The position numbers and the translations under genes are program-made. From contig NZ_RHFG01000029.1 of NCBI RefSeq assembly GCF_004745485.1, positions 1 to 49,971 on the forward strand: a stretch of DNA of 49,971 nt. The letters run 5' to 3'. The DNA comes from Brevibacterium sp. S22 (GTDB taxonomy: Bacteria > Actinomycetota > Actinomycetes > Actinomycetales > Brevibacteriaceae). Shown here one piece after another: positions 1 through 9,283 of the stretch (positions within the stretch are counted from its first letter, which is position 1; every line of letters begins with the position of its first letter). The notes under the pieces were generated by a model. The model had not been told where the DNA came from and did no database searches. It saw only the letters and a program-made list of their open reading frames with translations.

Positions 1-84
1 ATCCGACGCAAGCTCAAATGGTATCTAGCGCGTCGGGTCTACAAGATCCTCAACGCGCTAGATACCGTTCCTCAACCTGCTTGA
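1..84 (+). CDS. C-terminal fragment of a putative IS110-like transposase (truncated by contig start)
   Basis: Frame 1 is open from the first base to a TGA at 82-84, giving 27 residues rich in Arg/Lys with the pattern LKWYLARRVYKIL. This resembles the extreme C-terminus of IS110-family (DEDD) transposases, which often end in an LKRxxARxVYxxL-type helix. The identification rests on one short helix recalled from memory, so the family is tentative. The contig starting inside this gene fits a multicopy insertion sequence that broke the assembly. The segment also contains a perfect 13-bp inverted repeat (20-32 and 54-66). Confidence 0.4.
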   Translation: MRRKLKWYLARRVYKILNALDTVPQPA

Positions 85-102
85 CAAGACATAGAAGGAT
101 CG
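1..102 (+). mobile_element. Putative insertion-sequence right end
   Basis: This covers the 3' end of the transposase fragment plus 18 nt of non-coding DNA (85-102). The next base begins the intact right arm of a palindromic repeat whose left arm is missing, so the element boundary is placed at about 102/103. A short 3' non-coding end without long terminal inverted repeats would suit IS110-type elements. The rest of the element lies outside the window. Confidence 0.4.
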
Positions 103-137
103 AGGTTGCAGAGCCGCCGTCAGGTAGCAATTTGGGG
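103..137. repeat. Half copy of palindromic repeat A (REP-like)
   Basis: AGGTTGCAGAGCCGCCGTC followed by AGGTAG and CAATTTGGGG matches the right arm and tail of the complete copies at 19651-19706 and 23658-23713. The left arm is absent: sequence identity stops at the position of the hairpin loop, where the putative IS end begins. As in the other copies, the tail faces the 3' end of a minus-strand gene, 13 bp beyond its stop codon. Confidence 0.75.
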
Positions 138-139
138 AG

Positions 140-1000
140 TCAGGGGCGGGTGCTGGTGGTGCCGACGGCGTCGAGGAGCGCCGTGTCCAGGTCGAAGTAG
201 TCGACGAGGGCGGTTGCCAACCCGTCGTCGGCGACCGAATCGGTGACTACGCTCGCAAGCACCTTGAGTTCGTCCTTCGACTGGCCCATGACGATTCCGT
301 GTTCGACCCATTCGATCATCTCGAGGTCGTTGAGTCCGTCCCCGGCACCCACAGTGTGCGCATGGTCGACACCGAGTTCCTTCGCCACGATCTCCAGACC
401 GCTGGCCTTCGAGATCCCGTCCGGGGCGATGTCGAGCCAGTTGCTCCAGCCCACTGAATAGCTGACCTCGTGAAGTCCGAGAGAATCCACCGCGGCCGCG
501 AACTCCTCGGCTGTGCCGTTGACCTCGCGCATGACGATGCGGGTGGCCCGCTTGGTCAGCAGCTCCTCGAAACCGACGATATCGAGAGTATCGGATTCGG
601 CGAGCTCCCCCGCCGGGAACGGCCCCGACGCCCACCGGTGCAGGTCCGGATCCTCGACGAGGAACAGCGCCGTCGGCAGCGCCGCGTGCATCTGCTCAAG
701 CGCATCCTTCGGATCGAAGGACACCACATGGTGCATCTCCCACCCCAGCGGCAGCTCCGGATCGAGGCGGACGACGACGGACCCGTTCGAGCACACGACG
801 TAACCGTATTTGAGATCGAGGGCGTGGACGACTTCAAGAGCGCCCGGCAGGGCACGGCCGGTGGAGATCACAAGATGGTGCCCCGCCTCGGCGAGCCGAT
901 CGAGCACCTGCCTCACCGACTCCGACAGGGACCCGTCGTAACCGACGATCGTGCCGTCGACATCGAGTGCGATGAGGTGCGGGGTCAATGTGTCTCCCAA
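140..1000 (-). CDS. Cof-type HAD-superfamily phosphatase
   Basis: The 286-aa protein opens with the HAD motif I (ALDVDGTIVGYDG, about residues 11-23), where the first Asp is the phosphorylated nucleophile. It has motif II (VISTGRA) near residue 45 and a late GAGDGLNDLEMI motif IV near residue 215. The length and C-terminal lysine/GDGxND arrangement fit the Cof/IIB subgroup, whose members dephosphorylate sugar phosphates, nucleotides or phospholipid-type substrates; the substrate here is unknown. The start is TTG at 1000; a TTG at 988 preceded by GGGAG is a reasonable alternative. It lies downstream of serS on the same strand with a 109-bp gap, so it may be co-transcribed. A half palindromic repeat follows its stop. 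Confidence 0.85.
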   Translation of the reverse strand: MGDTLTPHLIALDVDGTIVGYDGSLSESVRQVLDRLAEAGHHLVISTGRALPGALEVVHALDLKYGYVVCSNGSVVVRLDPELPLGWEMHHVVSFDPKDALEQMHAALPTALFLVEDPDLHRWASGPFPAGELAESDTLDIVGFEELLTKRATRIVMREVNGTAEEFAAAVDSLGLHEVSYSVGWSNWLDIAPDGISKASGLEIVAKELGVDHAHTVGAGDGLNDLEMIEWVEHGIVMGQSKDELKVLASVVTDSVADDGLATALVDYFDLDTALLDAVGTTSTRP

Positions 1001-1109
1001 CGTCTGTGTGTCTTCTTGTCGTCGTTCATACCAGCGCCGAGGCGGCCGAACCGAACCGAGTCCTGCCGAGTTCCGCGAAACGGTCAGTGCCCCGCGGCCC
1101 GGCGCAGCC

Positions 1110-2390
1110 TCAGTAGCGCGGTCCCTCCGGTCCCTGTGCGGTCATCCCGCCGAGGTAGGGCCGCAGCGCCTCGGGCACCGTGACCGAGCCGTCCGCCTGC
1201 TGATGGTTCTCCAGGATCGGCACCAGCCAGCGGGTGTTGGCCATGGTTCCGTTGAGGGTGGCGACCGGGCGGGTCGCCCCATCGTGGCGTTCACGGATCT
1301 GGAGGCGACGGGCCTGGAAGGTCGTGCAGTTCGACGTCGAGGTCAGCTCGCGGTAGGTGCCCTGCGTCGGCACCCAGGCTTCGCAGTCGAATTTGCGGGC
1401 AGCCGAATCACCGAGGTCGCCGGCAGCAGTGTCGATGACCCGGTAGGGCAGCTCGCACAGTCCGAGCATCTTCTCCTGCAGGCTGAGCATGCGCTCGTGT
1501 TCGCCTTCGGCGCCCTCGACCGGGACGTAGGCGAACATCTCGACCTTCTGGAACTGGTGGACGCGGATGATTCCGCGGGTGTCCTTGCCGTATGAGCCGG
1601 CCTCACGGCGATAGCAGGACGAGATTCCGGCATAGCGCAGCGGACCGTCGGACAGATCGATGATCTCGTCCATATGGAATCCGGCCAGCGGCACCTCGGA
1701 GGTGCCGACGAGGAACAGATCGTCGGCTTCGAGACGGTAGACTTCATCGGCGTGCTCACCGAGGAATCCGGTGCCGCGCATGACCTCGGGGCGCACCAGC
1801 GTCGGGGTGATGGTCGGGCTGAACCCTGCCTCTTCGGCGACGTCGCGGGCGAGGTTGAGCAGTGCCATTTCGAGCTTTGCACCGAAGCCTGTGAGGTAGT
1901 GGAAGCGAGACCCGGAGACCTTCGTGCCACGCTGGGTGTCGATGGCCTTCAGCTTCTCACCGATCTCGAGGTGATCGAGCGGTTCGAAACTGTCCGGACC
2001 GAAATCGCGGGGAACGCCCACGGTCTTGAGCGTCACGAAGTTCTCTTCGCCGCCGGCGGGGATGCCGTCGATGATGAGGTTCGGGACCTTCGACACGAGC
2101 TGGTCGAAGGCGAAGGTGGCTTCTTCGGACTCCGCCGACAGCGACTTCACGGCCTCGGACTTCGCCTTGCCCTCAGCGATGAGGGCCGGTTTGTCTTCCT
2201 TCGGTGCCTTGGCGATCTGGGAGGAGAAGGACTTCTGGTCCGCACGTGCGTCTTCGAAGGCGGTGATGGCCGCACGGCGTGCGGAGTCGGCGGCGATGAC
2301 CTCGTCGATGAGCTCGACGGATTCCCCGCGAGCCTCCTGTGATGCCTTGAACAGGGCCGGGTTGTCTCTGAGAAGCGCTAGATCGATCAC
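1110..2390 (-). CDS. serS: Seryl-tRNA synthetase
   Basis: The 426-aa cytoplasmic class II aminoacyl-tRNA synthetase charges tRNA-Ser (and tRNA-Sec where present). The N-terminal 110 residues form the expected long helical arm (charged, coiled-coil-like). The catalytic half shows motif 2 ([24 protein letters not shown] stretch near residues 257-276) and motif 3 ([18 protein letters not shown] near 380-397). Length is normal for bacterial SerRS. The start is GTG at 2390, with a -10-like TAAGCT exactly 6 nt upstream, suggesting a leaderless message. The HAD phosphatase gene follows. Confidence 0.97.
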   Translation of the reverse strand: MIDLALLRDNPALFKASQEARGESVELIDEVIAADSARRAAITAFEDARADQKSFSSQIAKAPKEDKPALIAEGKAKSEAVKSLSAESEEATFAFDQLVSKVPNLIIDGIPAGGEENFVTLKTVGVPRDFGPDSFEPLDHLEIGEKLKAIDTQRGTKVSGSRFHYLTGFGAKLEMALLNLARDVAEEAGFSPTITPTLVRPEVMRGTGFLGEHADEVYRLEADDLFLVGTSEVPLAGFHMDEIIDLSDGPLRYAGISSCYRREAGSYGKDTRGIIRVHQFQKVEMFAYVPVEGAEGEHERMLSLQEKMLGLCELPYRVIDTAAGDLGDSAARKFDCEAWVPTQGTYRELTSTSNCTTFQARRLQIRERHDGATRPVATLNGTMANTRWLVPILENHQQADGSVTVPEALRPYLGGMTAQGPEGPRY

Positions 2391-2396
2391 CCTCTC

Positions 2397-2402
2397 AGCT
2401 TA
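2397..2402 (-). promoter_or_regulatory. Putative -10 element of serS (leaderless arrangement)
   Basis: TAAGCT lies 6 nt before the GTG start of serS. This spacing would place the transcription start at the initiation codon. The 6-nt gap (GAGAGG) looks purine-rich but abuts the GTG, too close for a normal Shine-Dalgarno. Confidence 0.4.
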
Positions 2403-2459
2403 ACGGGCCGGGCTTGTTTTCGACATTCGGCGCTCAGCCGGCACACGACTTGGGCACTG

Positions 2460-2465
2460 TAGATT
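2460..2465 (+). promoter_or_regulatory. Putative -10 element of the lipid kinase gene (leaderless arrangement)
   Basis: TAGATT is separated by exactly 6 nt (TGGGAC) from the ATG at 2472. No convincing Shine-Dalgarno is present, so transcription probably begins at the start codon. No good -35 is visible. Confidence 0.4.
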
Positions 2466-2471
2466 TGGGAC

Positions 2472-3587
2472 ATGACCATCGAGCTGGATCCCGTGATGAC
2501 CTGGATCATCATCTTCGGCGCCCTCGTGGTGCTCGCGGCCGTGTTCCTCCTCGGCCGCCGGACCGGAGCGCGGCGTGTCCTTGCCAGGGTGCGGCACTAT
2601 GCCCATCCCGCGAACCTCTCCGACGAGGAGGTCAATGATGCGGCCCGGTACCGCGCCGCGCTGATCGTCAACCCCACGAAGACCGATGTGCGCAGCCTGT
2701 CCGCCACCGCCGAGGCGATCTGTCGCTTTGAGGGCTGGAATCCTCCGCTCGTGCTCGAAACCACCCTCGAGGACTCCGGCGAGGGAGCCGCGGTCCGTGC
2801 CCTCGACGAAGGTGTCGACGTCGTCATCGCCGCCGGCGGGGACGGCACCATCCGCGCGGTCGCCTCGGCGTTGGCAGGCACCTCCACTCCGTTGGGAATC
2901 GTGCCGTTGGGCACCGGGAATCTGCTGGCCCGCAACATCGATCTCGTCCTCGACAAGACGGAGTGGGCGCTGCGGATCGCTCTGTGGGGGCGCAACAGGG
3001 AGATCGACGTGGGAATGGCCAAGACCGCCCCCGACGGCGACACCCATCTCTTCACCGTGATGACCGGGCTCGGATTCGATGCCGCGGTCATGGCCGATAC
3101 CAGCGACGACCTCAAGGCCCGCCTCGGATGGCTCGCCTATGTCGAAGCCGGATCCCGCAAGCTCACCGGCAAACCCAGTCATGTGAAGGTCACGTTCGAT
3201 GACGAATATCGGATCTCGGCGCGGGTGCGCTCGGTCCTCGGCGGCAACTGCGGCCGTCTGCAGGGAGGCATCCAGCTGCTGCCGCAGGCGGTCATCGACG
3301 ATGGCATGCTCGACGTGCTCATCGTCAGCCCGAAGAACCTCGGACAATGGGTCGGCGTACTCGCATCGATCGCCGGCCGCAGGGCCTCACGCGGACTGCA
3401 TACGAACATCCGGAAGTGCCGCAAGGTCGTCATCGAAGCCGGTGACGAGGTTGATATCCAGATCGACGGGGACCCTCTCGGACAGTCGTCGTACCTTGAG
3501 ATGGAGGTCGATCCTTCGGCTCTGACCGTCCGTGTGCCCACCGTCGAACAGCGCAAGCAGATCCGCGCCGAGGCGTGGCCGGTCTAG
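2472..3587 (+). CDS. Diacylglycerol kinase-family lipid kinase
   Basis: The 371-aa protein has one N-terminal membrane segment (about residues 9-27) and then a DAGK catalytic domain. It shows ALIVNPTK near residue 60, the nucleotide-binding VIAAGGDGTIRAV near 117-129, and PLGTGNLLARNI near 145-156. These are hallmarks of the DgkB/YegS/sphingosine-kinase fold, which phosphorylates diacylglycerol or related lipids with ATP. The N-terminal anchor fits action at the inner face of the membrane. The gene is divergent from serS with an 81-bp gap and is monocistronic, followed by a hairpin. The exact lipid substrate cannot be read from sequence. Confidence 0.9.
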   Translation: MTIELDPVMTWIIIFGALVVLAAVFLLGRRTGARRVLARVRHYAHPANLSDEEVNDAARYRAALIVNPTKTDVRSLSATAEAICRFEGWNPPLVLETTLEDSGEGAAVRALDEGVDVVIAAGGDGTIRAVASALAGTSTPLGIVPLGTGNLLARNIDLVLDKTEWALRIALWGRNREIDVGMAKTAPDGDTHLFTVMTGLGFDAAVMADTSDDLKARLGWLAYVEAGSRKLTGKPSHVKVTFDDEYRISARVRSVLGGNCGRLQGGIQLLPQAVIDDGMLDVLIVSPKNLGQWVGVLASIAGRRASRGLHTNIRKCRKVVIEAGDEVDIQIDGDPLGQSSYLEMEVDPSALTVRVPTVEQRKQIRAEAWPV

Positions 3588-3639
3588 GTCAACACCGCTG
3601 AGTTCCCGCGGCCGACGCTCCCCTTCGCCGAGGCGGCCC

Positions 3640-3662
3640 GACGGTAATCTTTTTACCGTCGA
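3640..3662 (+). terminator. Hairpin downstream of the lipid kinase
   Basis: Perfect 9-bp arms CGACGGTAA / TTACCGTCG enclose a TCTTT loop, 52 nt past the stop codon. No T-tract follows on the plus strand. A CGCCGAGGCGG motif sits just before it (3628-3638). Confidence 0.45.
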
Positions 3663-3808
3663 GTAGGTCACGGAACGGTTAAAGGAATTCACCTAAGTGT
3701 TACAGCATCTAAACCTGAACAAAACGTACAGAAATAGTTTGGAAAATCCTCAGAACCTAGGATGAGTGCCGTATCACACCCCTCGTCACAGAGATTGAAG
3801 GCACTCCA

Positions 3809-5947
3809 ATGAAGAAGATCATCCTCGCGCCGGCGGTCGCGCTCGCGTTCACCGGGCTGGTCGCAAGCCCGGTCGCCGCCGCGGAATCCCCCTCCGCTCA
3901 GTCGAGCTCATCGCAGACTGCCGAGCAGAAGAAGGCCGACGCCGGGAAAGCCAAGAAAGCTGAAGCCGAGAAGAAGGCCGCGGCCGAGAAGGCTGAAGCC
4001 GAGAAGAAGGCGGTTGCGGAAAAGGCAGCAGCAGAGAAGAAGGCCAAAGAAAAGGCTGAGGCCGCGAAGAAGGCTGAGGCCGCCGAGAAGGCCGCAGCAG
4101 ACAAGAAGAAGGCAGACGCGAAGAAGGACGCCGAGGACAAGGCGGACAAGAAGGACGCCGCGAAGAAGCCTCCGAAGAACGTCGACCCGAAGCCTGCCCC
4201 TGCCCCCAAGGACGATGACAAGTCCGAGGACAAGGTCAATCCGATCAATGCTTCAGTGCAGGTGACCTCCGGAGAGGTCACCGCCGAGGAACTCGCCGAG
4301 GACGGCGTGACCGTCAAGGTCACCGGCCTCGAAAAGGGCGACAAGGTCTCAGCCGAGTCCGGCCTCACAGGTCCGGCCACGACCGCTCAGGGCTCGACCG
4401 CCACTCTCAAGCTGCACTCCGCCAAGGAAGTCACGCAGGAATCGGTTGCCTTTGCGCTCCAGGTGCAGCGGGAAGGCACAGAGACCGAGAGCGTCTCCGG
4501 CACCGCCCAGGTCGAGATTCAGGCAGCCATCGATGCTTCGCTCTCCGTCTCTCCGGAGGAGATCACTCCTGAAGACCTCGCGGATGAGAACAAAGGTGTG
4601 GACGTCACTGTCACCGGCCTTGAAGAGGGCGACAGAGTCACCGACAGCCTGACCGGCGATGAGAAGACGGTGACGGCTGACGGCGACTTCACCTTCAGCG
4701 TCTACTACAAGGGCGACGCGGAGGACCTCAAAGAGGGCCCCGTCCCCTTCGACGTGACCATCGATCGCAGCGGAGAGGAGTCCACGACCCTCAAGGGCGA
4801 AATCAACGTCGTCAACGACGATGCCGAAGTCGACCCGAGCGTCAAGGTCGGTTCGAAGGAGATCTCCCTCGAGGACTTCAAGAAGGATGGGCTGAAGTTC
4901 TCCGGCTCCGGTTTCACCCCAGAAGGAACCATCAGCGTCCAGGGTGAGGCCGTCTCGGCTCAGCGTGCCGCTGCCCCGCAGGCCGATGAGCTCCGCGCCG
5001 ACGAGGACGGCAACGTAGACGGTGCCGTGATCGCACCCGAGTCGCTCGAGGCCGGCAAGTACGCGCTGACCTTCATCGATGACGAGACCGGCGATAAGAC
5101 TGACGCAGTCGAGATCACCGTGACCGAAGAGGATGCCGTCGACCCGATCGACGCATCCCTCAAGGTCGATCCCAAGGAGATCACTGCCGAGGACCTCGCC
5201 GACAAGGACAAGGGCGTGACCGTCACTGTCTCCGGCGTGAAGAAGGGCGACACGATCAAGGACTCCCTGACCGGGGAGACCGAGACCGCTGACGCCGACG
5301 GGGACTACACGCTTCATCTCTGGTACGACGGCAACCCCGCGAACCTCGAGGTCGGCAAGGTTCCGTTCACCGTCACCATCGACCGCGAAGGCACAGAGTC
5401 TCAGACGCTCAACGGCAACATCAATGTCGTCGATGAGGGTAAGACCGAAGCCCCCGCCGAGGCGACCTTCAAGGTCTCGCCCAAGACGATCGAGGCTGCC
5501 GACTTCGCCGATGAGAAGAAGGGCGTCACCCTCGCCGTCGAAAACTGCGAGCCCGGGGCGGATGTCCACTTCGAGGTCAATCCGAAGGGCATCAACGTCA
5601 CGGCATACGAGAACACCGTCAAGGCTGATGATGAGGGCCGCGCTTCGGTCAACGTCTTCGGAACCTCGTCGGATATCTCGGCCTACGTCGGCGCCTACAC
5701 CGCGACGGCCACCTGCGGCGATGACACCATGAAGGATTCCTTCACGGTCACCGAGGGTGCCAACGCCGGCGGCGGAGACAACGGCGATGCCGGAACCGGC
5801 AACGGAGACGACGGCAGCCAGCTGCCTCGCACCGGTGCCGACCTCAGCGGACTGACGACCGGAGCCCTGCTCCTCCTCGTCGGTGGTGCCGCGATCGCAC
5901 TGACCGGCCGCAAGAACAAGTTCGGACAGACACCGACGAGCTTCTGA
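3809..5947 (+). CDS. LPXTG-anchored multi-repeat surface protein
   Basis: The 712-aa product starts with a signal peptide (MKKIILAPAVALAFTGLVAS then PVAAA) and has a Lys/Ala/Glu-rich, probably helical segment at about residues 38-140. Four or five beta-type modules of about 90-100 residues follow, each opening with a variant of S(V/L)KVxPKEIxxEDLA. Two modules are close duplicates, both ending in NVV. The C-terminus is a classical sortase signal: LPRTG at 672-676, hydrophobic stretch, then GRKNK. It is probably wall-linked by a housekeeping sortase not in this window. The ATG at 3809 is preceded by GAAGG. The next gene encodes a shorter paralogue sharing the last module and an identically long 41-residue tail. 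Ligand or adhesive role unknown. Confidence 0.85.
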   Translation: MKKIILAPAVALAFTGLVASPVAAAESPSAQSSSSQTAEQKKADAGKAKKAEAEKKAAAEKAEAEKKAVAEKAAAEKKAKEKAEAAKKAEAAEKAAADKKKADAKKDAEDKADKKDAAKKPPKNVDPKPAPAPKDDDKSEDKVNPINASVQVTSGEVTAEELAEDGVTVKVTGLEKGDKVSAESGLTGPATTAQGSTATLKLHSAKEVTQESVAFALQVQREGTETESVSGTAQVEIQAAIDASLSVSPEEITPEDLADENKGVDVTVTGLEEGDRVTDSLTGDEKTVTADGDFTFSVYYKGDAEDLKEGPVPFDVTIDRSGEESTTLKGEINVVNDDAEVDPSVKVGSKEISLEDFKKDGLKFSGSGFTPEGTISVQGEAVSAQRAAAPQADELRADEDGNVDGAVIAPESLEAGKYALTFIDDETGDKTDAVEITVTEEDAVDPIDASLKVDPKEITAEDLADKDKGVTVTVSGVKKGDTIKDSLTGETETADADGDYTLHLWYDGNPANLEVGKVPFTVTIDREGTESQTLNGNINVVDEGKTEAPAEATFKVSPKTIEAADFADEKKGVTLAVENCEPGADVHFEVNPKGINVTAYENTVKADDEGRASVNVFGTSSDISAYVGAYTATATCGDDTMKDSFTVTEGANAGGGDNGDAGTGNGDDGSQLPRTGADLSGLTTGALLLLVGGAAIALTGRKNKFGQTPTSF

Positions 5948-5977
5948 TCCGAGTCAGGCGAACAGCCCAGAGCGATG

Positions 5978-6017
5978 ACGGAGGGGCGGCTCAGCACACG
6001 CTGAGCCGCCCCTCCGT
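5978..6017 (+). terminator. Strong hairpin terminator after the first LPXTG gene
   Basis: An 18-bp perfect stem (ACGGAGGGGCGGCTCAGC and its complement) encloses a 4-nt ACAC loop, followed by CTGTTCT. It begins 30 nt past the stop codon, so the two LPXTG genes are likely separate transcription units. Confidence 0.8.
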
Positions 6018-6189
6018 CTGTTCTGAAGTTCGCGCCGAAACGTCCAATCTTCGTGAATGGAGAATGAACTCTGCGACCGGGCCGAATTCAGCAGTGAACA
6101 AAACGACCACAACTATGCGTGTGGTGAATGTTGCATTACTGTTACATTCGCAATACTTCACACCCATCTGTACTTTTCTAAGGAAATAC

Positions 6190-7539
6190 ATGAAGAAGCT
6201 CGCCCTCGCCCCCGCGGTGGCCATCGCCATCACCGGCCTGGCCGCATCCCCAGTTATCGCTGCTCCCGAAGCCCCCGCCACTGCACCTTCGGCAGATACT
6301 CAGCCTGCCAAGTCCCCTGTTCAGCTCCAGAAGGGCGCTGCACAGGACGTCACCGCACAGGCTGGCGAAATCGGAGTGTCTGCTGACAGCGTCACCGTCG
6401 ACGAGTTCGCAGAGAACGGCATCGGCATCGGCGGTGCTGGCCTCGTGGCCGACACCGAGTACAAGCTGACCGTTGAACCTACCAGCGGGCAGAACGTCAG
6501 TGTCTACGAAACCTCTGTCACTACTGATGCTGAGGGCGCCTTCGACCACGCTGTCGAAGCCGTCGGCGAGGCAAACCCAGCCTTCGTCGGTGACTACAAG
6601 GTCACCGTCACAAACGATTCCGACGAGAACGCCCCATACAGCACGAGCTTCAAGGTGACCGAAGGCGACACCGACGAGCCCGAGGCTCCTGAGGTCGACT
6701 CGAAGATCTCGCTCAATACCGACTCGATCTCTGAGAGCGACTTCGCAAAGAACGGCATTGAGGTCACCGGTGAGGGCTTCACCCCGGGCGGCACGGTCAA
6801 CGTCGTCGGCGGAAACGCACAGTCACCCTTCGCCACCAAGGAAGTCAAAGCTGACGACGAAGGCAAGATCTCCACAGACCTGACGTTCGAAGGCGACAGC
6901 GACCTCCCGGCCGGCGACTACGCCGTCTGGGCAGTCGACCAGGAAGCCGAGACCCGGTCCGAAGGTCAGAACTTCACCATCACCGAAGACGCGACCGAAG
7001 ACCCGACGACCCCTGCTGCCGAAGAAGCCGAGCTGACCGTCTCCCCTGAGACTGTCTCCCCTGCTGACTTCGTCAAGGAAGACAAGGGCGTCACCCTCGC
7101 CGTCGAGAACTGCGAGCCCGGTGAAGACGTCCGCTTCCTCGTCAATCCCAAGGGCGACTCGGACGTCACCGCCTTCGACAAGACCGTCAAGGCCGACGAC
7201 GAGGGCAAGGCCAACGTCAACGTCTACGGCACCAGCGCTTCCAACGCCTCGGCCTATATCGGCGACTACGATGTGACCGTCACCTGCGGCGATGACGAAC
7301 TGACCGGCGAGTTCTCCGTCAGCGAGGACGCCAACGCCGGTGGCAGCGACGGAAACGAAGACGGCAACGGAAACGACGACGGCGACAACGGAGATGCCGG
7401 CAACGGCGGCGACCTGCCCCGCACCGGTACCGAGCTGACCGGACTCGTCGGCGGAGCCGGCCTCCTCCTCATCGGTGGCGTCGCAGTCGCACTGACCATG
7501 CGTCGCAAGAAGGCCGCCCAGGATCCCGCCGAGATCTGA
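6190..7539 (+). CDS. LPXTG-anchored surface protein, paralogue of the preceding gene
   Basis: The ATG at 6190 is chosen because it has AAGGAA eight bases upstream and gives a signal peptide almost identical to the neighbour's (MKKLALAPAVAIAITGLAAS). The frame is open upstream to 6064, but that would bury the signal. The 449-aa product has three Ig-like or beta modules. The last (TLAVENCEPGEDVRFLVNPKG) closely matches the last module of the 712-aa protein. It ends in LPRTG at 409-413 plus membrane anchor and RRKK. It lacks the Lys/Ala-rich stalk. The pair look like a local gene duplication with module gain or loss. A wall-anchored structural or adhesive role is inferred. Confidence 0.85.
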   Translation: MKKLALAPAVAIAITGLAASPVIAAPEAPATAPSADTQPAKSPVQLQKGAAQDVTAQAGEIGVSADSVTVDEFAENGIGIGGAGLVADTEYKLTVEPTSGQNVSVYETSVTTDAEGAFDHAVEAVGEANPAFVGDYKVTVTNDSDENAPYSTSFKVTEGDTDEPEAPEVDSKISLNTDSISESDFAKNGIEVTGEGFTPGGTVNVVGGNAQSPFATKEVKADDEGKISTDLTFEGDSDLPAGDYAVWAVDQEAETRSEGQNFTITEDATEDPTTPAAEEAELTVSPETVSPADFVKEDKGVTLAVENCEPGEDVRFLVNPKGDSDVTAFDKTVKADDEGKANVNVYGTSASNASAYIGDYDVTVTCGDDELTGEFSVSEDANAGGSDGNEDGNGNDDGDNGDAGNGGDLPRTGTELTGLVGGAGLLLIGGVAVALTMRRKKAAQDPAEI

Positions 7540-7577
7540 TAGCGATCACCTGAGCTCTGCCGAGCTCGACGCGAACT

Positions 7578-7615
7578 GAGAAGAGCGCAGACCCGTTCGG
7601 GTCTGCGCTCTTCTC
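7578..7615. terminator. Bidirectional hairpin terminator between the LPXTG gene and hspR
   Basis: A perfect 17-bp stem (GAGAAGAGCGCAGACCC and complement) with a GTTC loop lies between two convergent genes. The arms are rich in T on the plus side (CTCTTCTCATCTGTAT) and could stop transcription from both directions. Confidence 0.8.
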
Positions 7616-7632
7616 ATCTGTATCTATTCGCC

Positions 7633-8073
7633 TCAGCCGCGCCGGTACCGGTTGTAGAGCACCAGGGCTCCTGGTTCCGGTCGTCCCTGCGGGCGACGTC
7701 CCCTCGAGATCGACACGACATCTCCGCCCACGGTGCCGGCCGCGAAAACGCGTGCCTCGCGTTCCTGTGCCGACATGCGCGCCCGAACCTCGTCCTCGAG
7801 CTCCTCATTGCGCGATTTGAGTGCATCGACCTGGTTCTGCAGATCGATGATCTTCTTGATCCCGACGAGGTTGACTCCCTCGTCCTGGGAGAGCTGCTGG
7901 ATCAGTCGCAGCTTGGCGATGTCCTTGCCGGAGTAGCGCCGCCCCCGTCCCGCAGTGCGTTCCGGAGTGACGAGACCCAGACGGTCATACTGCCGCAGCG
8001 TCTGCGGGTGCATGCCCGCCAGATCCGCGGCCACCGAGATGACATACACCGCCGCACTCGATGAAATGTGCAT
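7633..8073 (-). CDS. hspR: HspR, MerR-family heat-shock repressor
   Basis: The 146-aa protein has a MerR-type winged helix at its N-terminus (VYVISVAADLAGMHPQTLRQ, then YDRLGLVTPERT, residues 9-40) and a coiled coil at about residues 80-100. This matches actinobacterial HspR, which binds HAIR operators with DnaK as co-repressor. It is the last gene of the dnaK-grpE-dnaJ-hspR operon, 14 bp after dnaJ, the classical autoregulated arrangement. Two HAIR-like sites upstream of dnaK support this. The ATG at 8073 has GAGGTGG about 10 nt upstream. Confidence 0.95.
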   Translation of the reverse strand: MHISSSAAVYVISVAADLAGMHPQTLRQYDRLGLVTPERTAGRGRRYSGKDIAKLRLIQQLSQDEGVNLVGIKKIIDLQNQVDALKSRNEELEDEVRARMSAQEREARVFAAGTVGGDVVSISRGRRPQGRPEPGALVLYNRYRRG

Positions 8074-8087
8074 TGTGATTCACCACC

Positions 8088-9101
<1,014 letters not shown>

Positions 9102-9202
9102 CTGGCACCTCCTTTCCTTCCAATCAATCCTGTCATCACAGTATTCACTTGTCCTCTCACAATCCGCATCCCCGGGGGCAGTGCCCCGAAGATCCGGACC
9201 GC

Positions 9203-9269
9203 CGCCGAGGCGGTTCCCCCGCCCCGTACGTCGGCGAACCGGCGTACGGGGCGGGCAGCCGCCTCGGCG
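9203..9269 (-). terminator. Large intra-operon hairpin between grpE and dnaJ
   Basis: Nested inverted repeats: outer arms CGCCGAGGCGG (9203-9213) and CCGCCTCGGCG (9259-9269), inner arms CCCGCCCCGTACG (9218-9230) and CGTACGGGGCGGG (9243-9255), with a 12-nt loop. It starts 14 nt after the grpE stop. It could be an attenuating terminator or an RNA-stabilising structure that lowers dnaJ-hspR output relative to dnaK-grpE. Confidence 0.6.
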
Positions 9270-9283
9270 ATCGTGGTCGTGTC

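Noticed and set aside
20..66. 13-bp perfect inverted repeat GGTATCTAGCGCG as an operator or IS terminal repeat
   Set aside because: Both arms lie within the transposase reading frame, so it is more likely incidental or an mRNA structure.
6064..6189. N-terminal extension of the second LPXTG protein
   Set aside because: It would hide the signal peptide; the ATG at 6190 has a clear AAGGAA and matches the paralogue's start.
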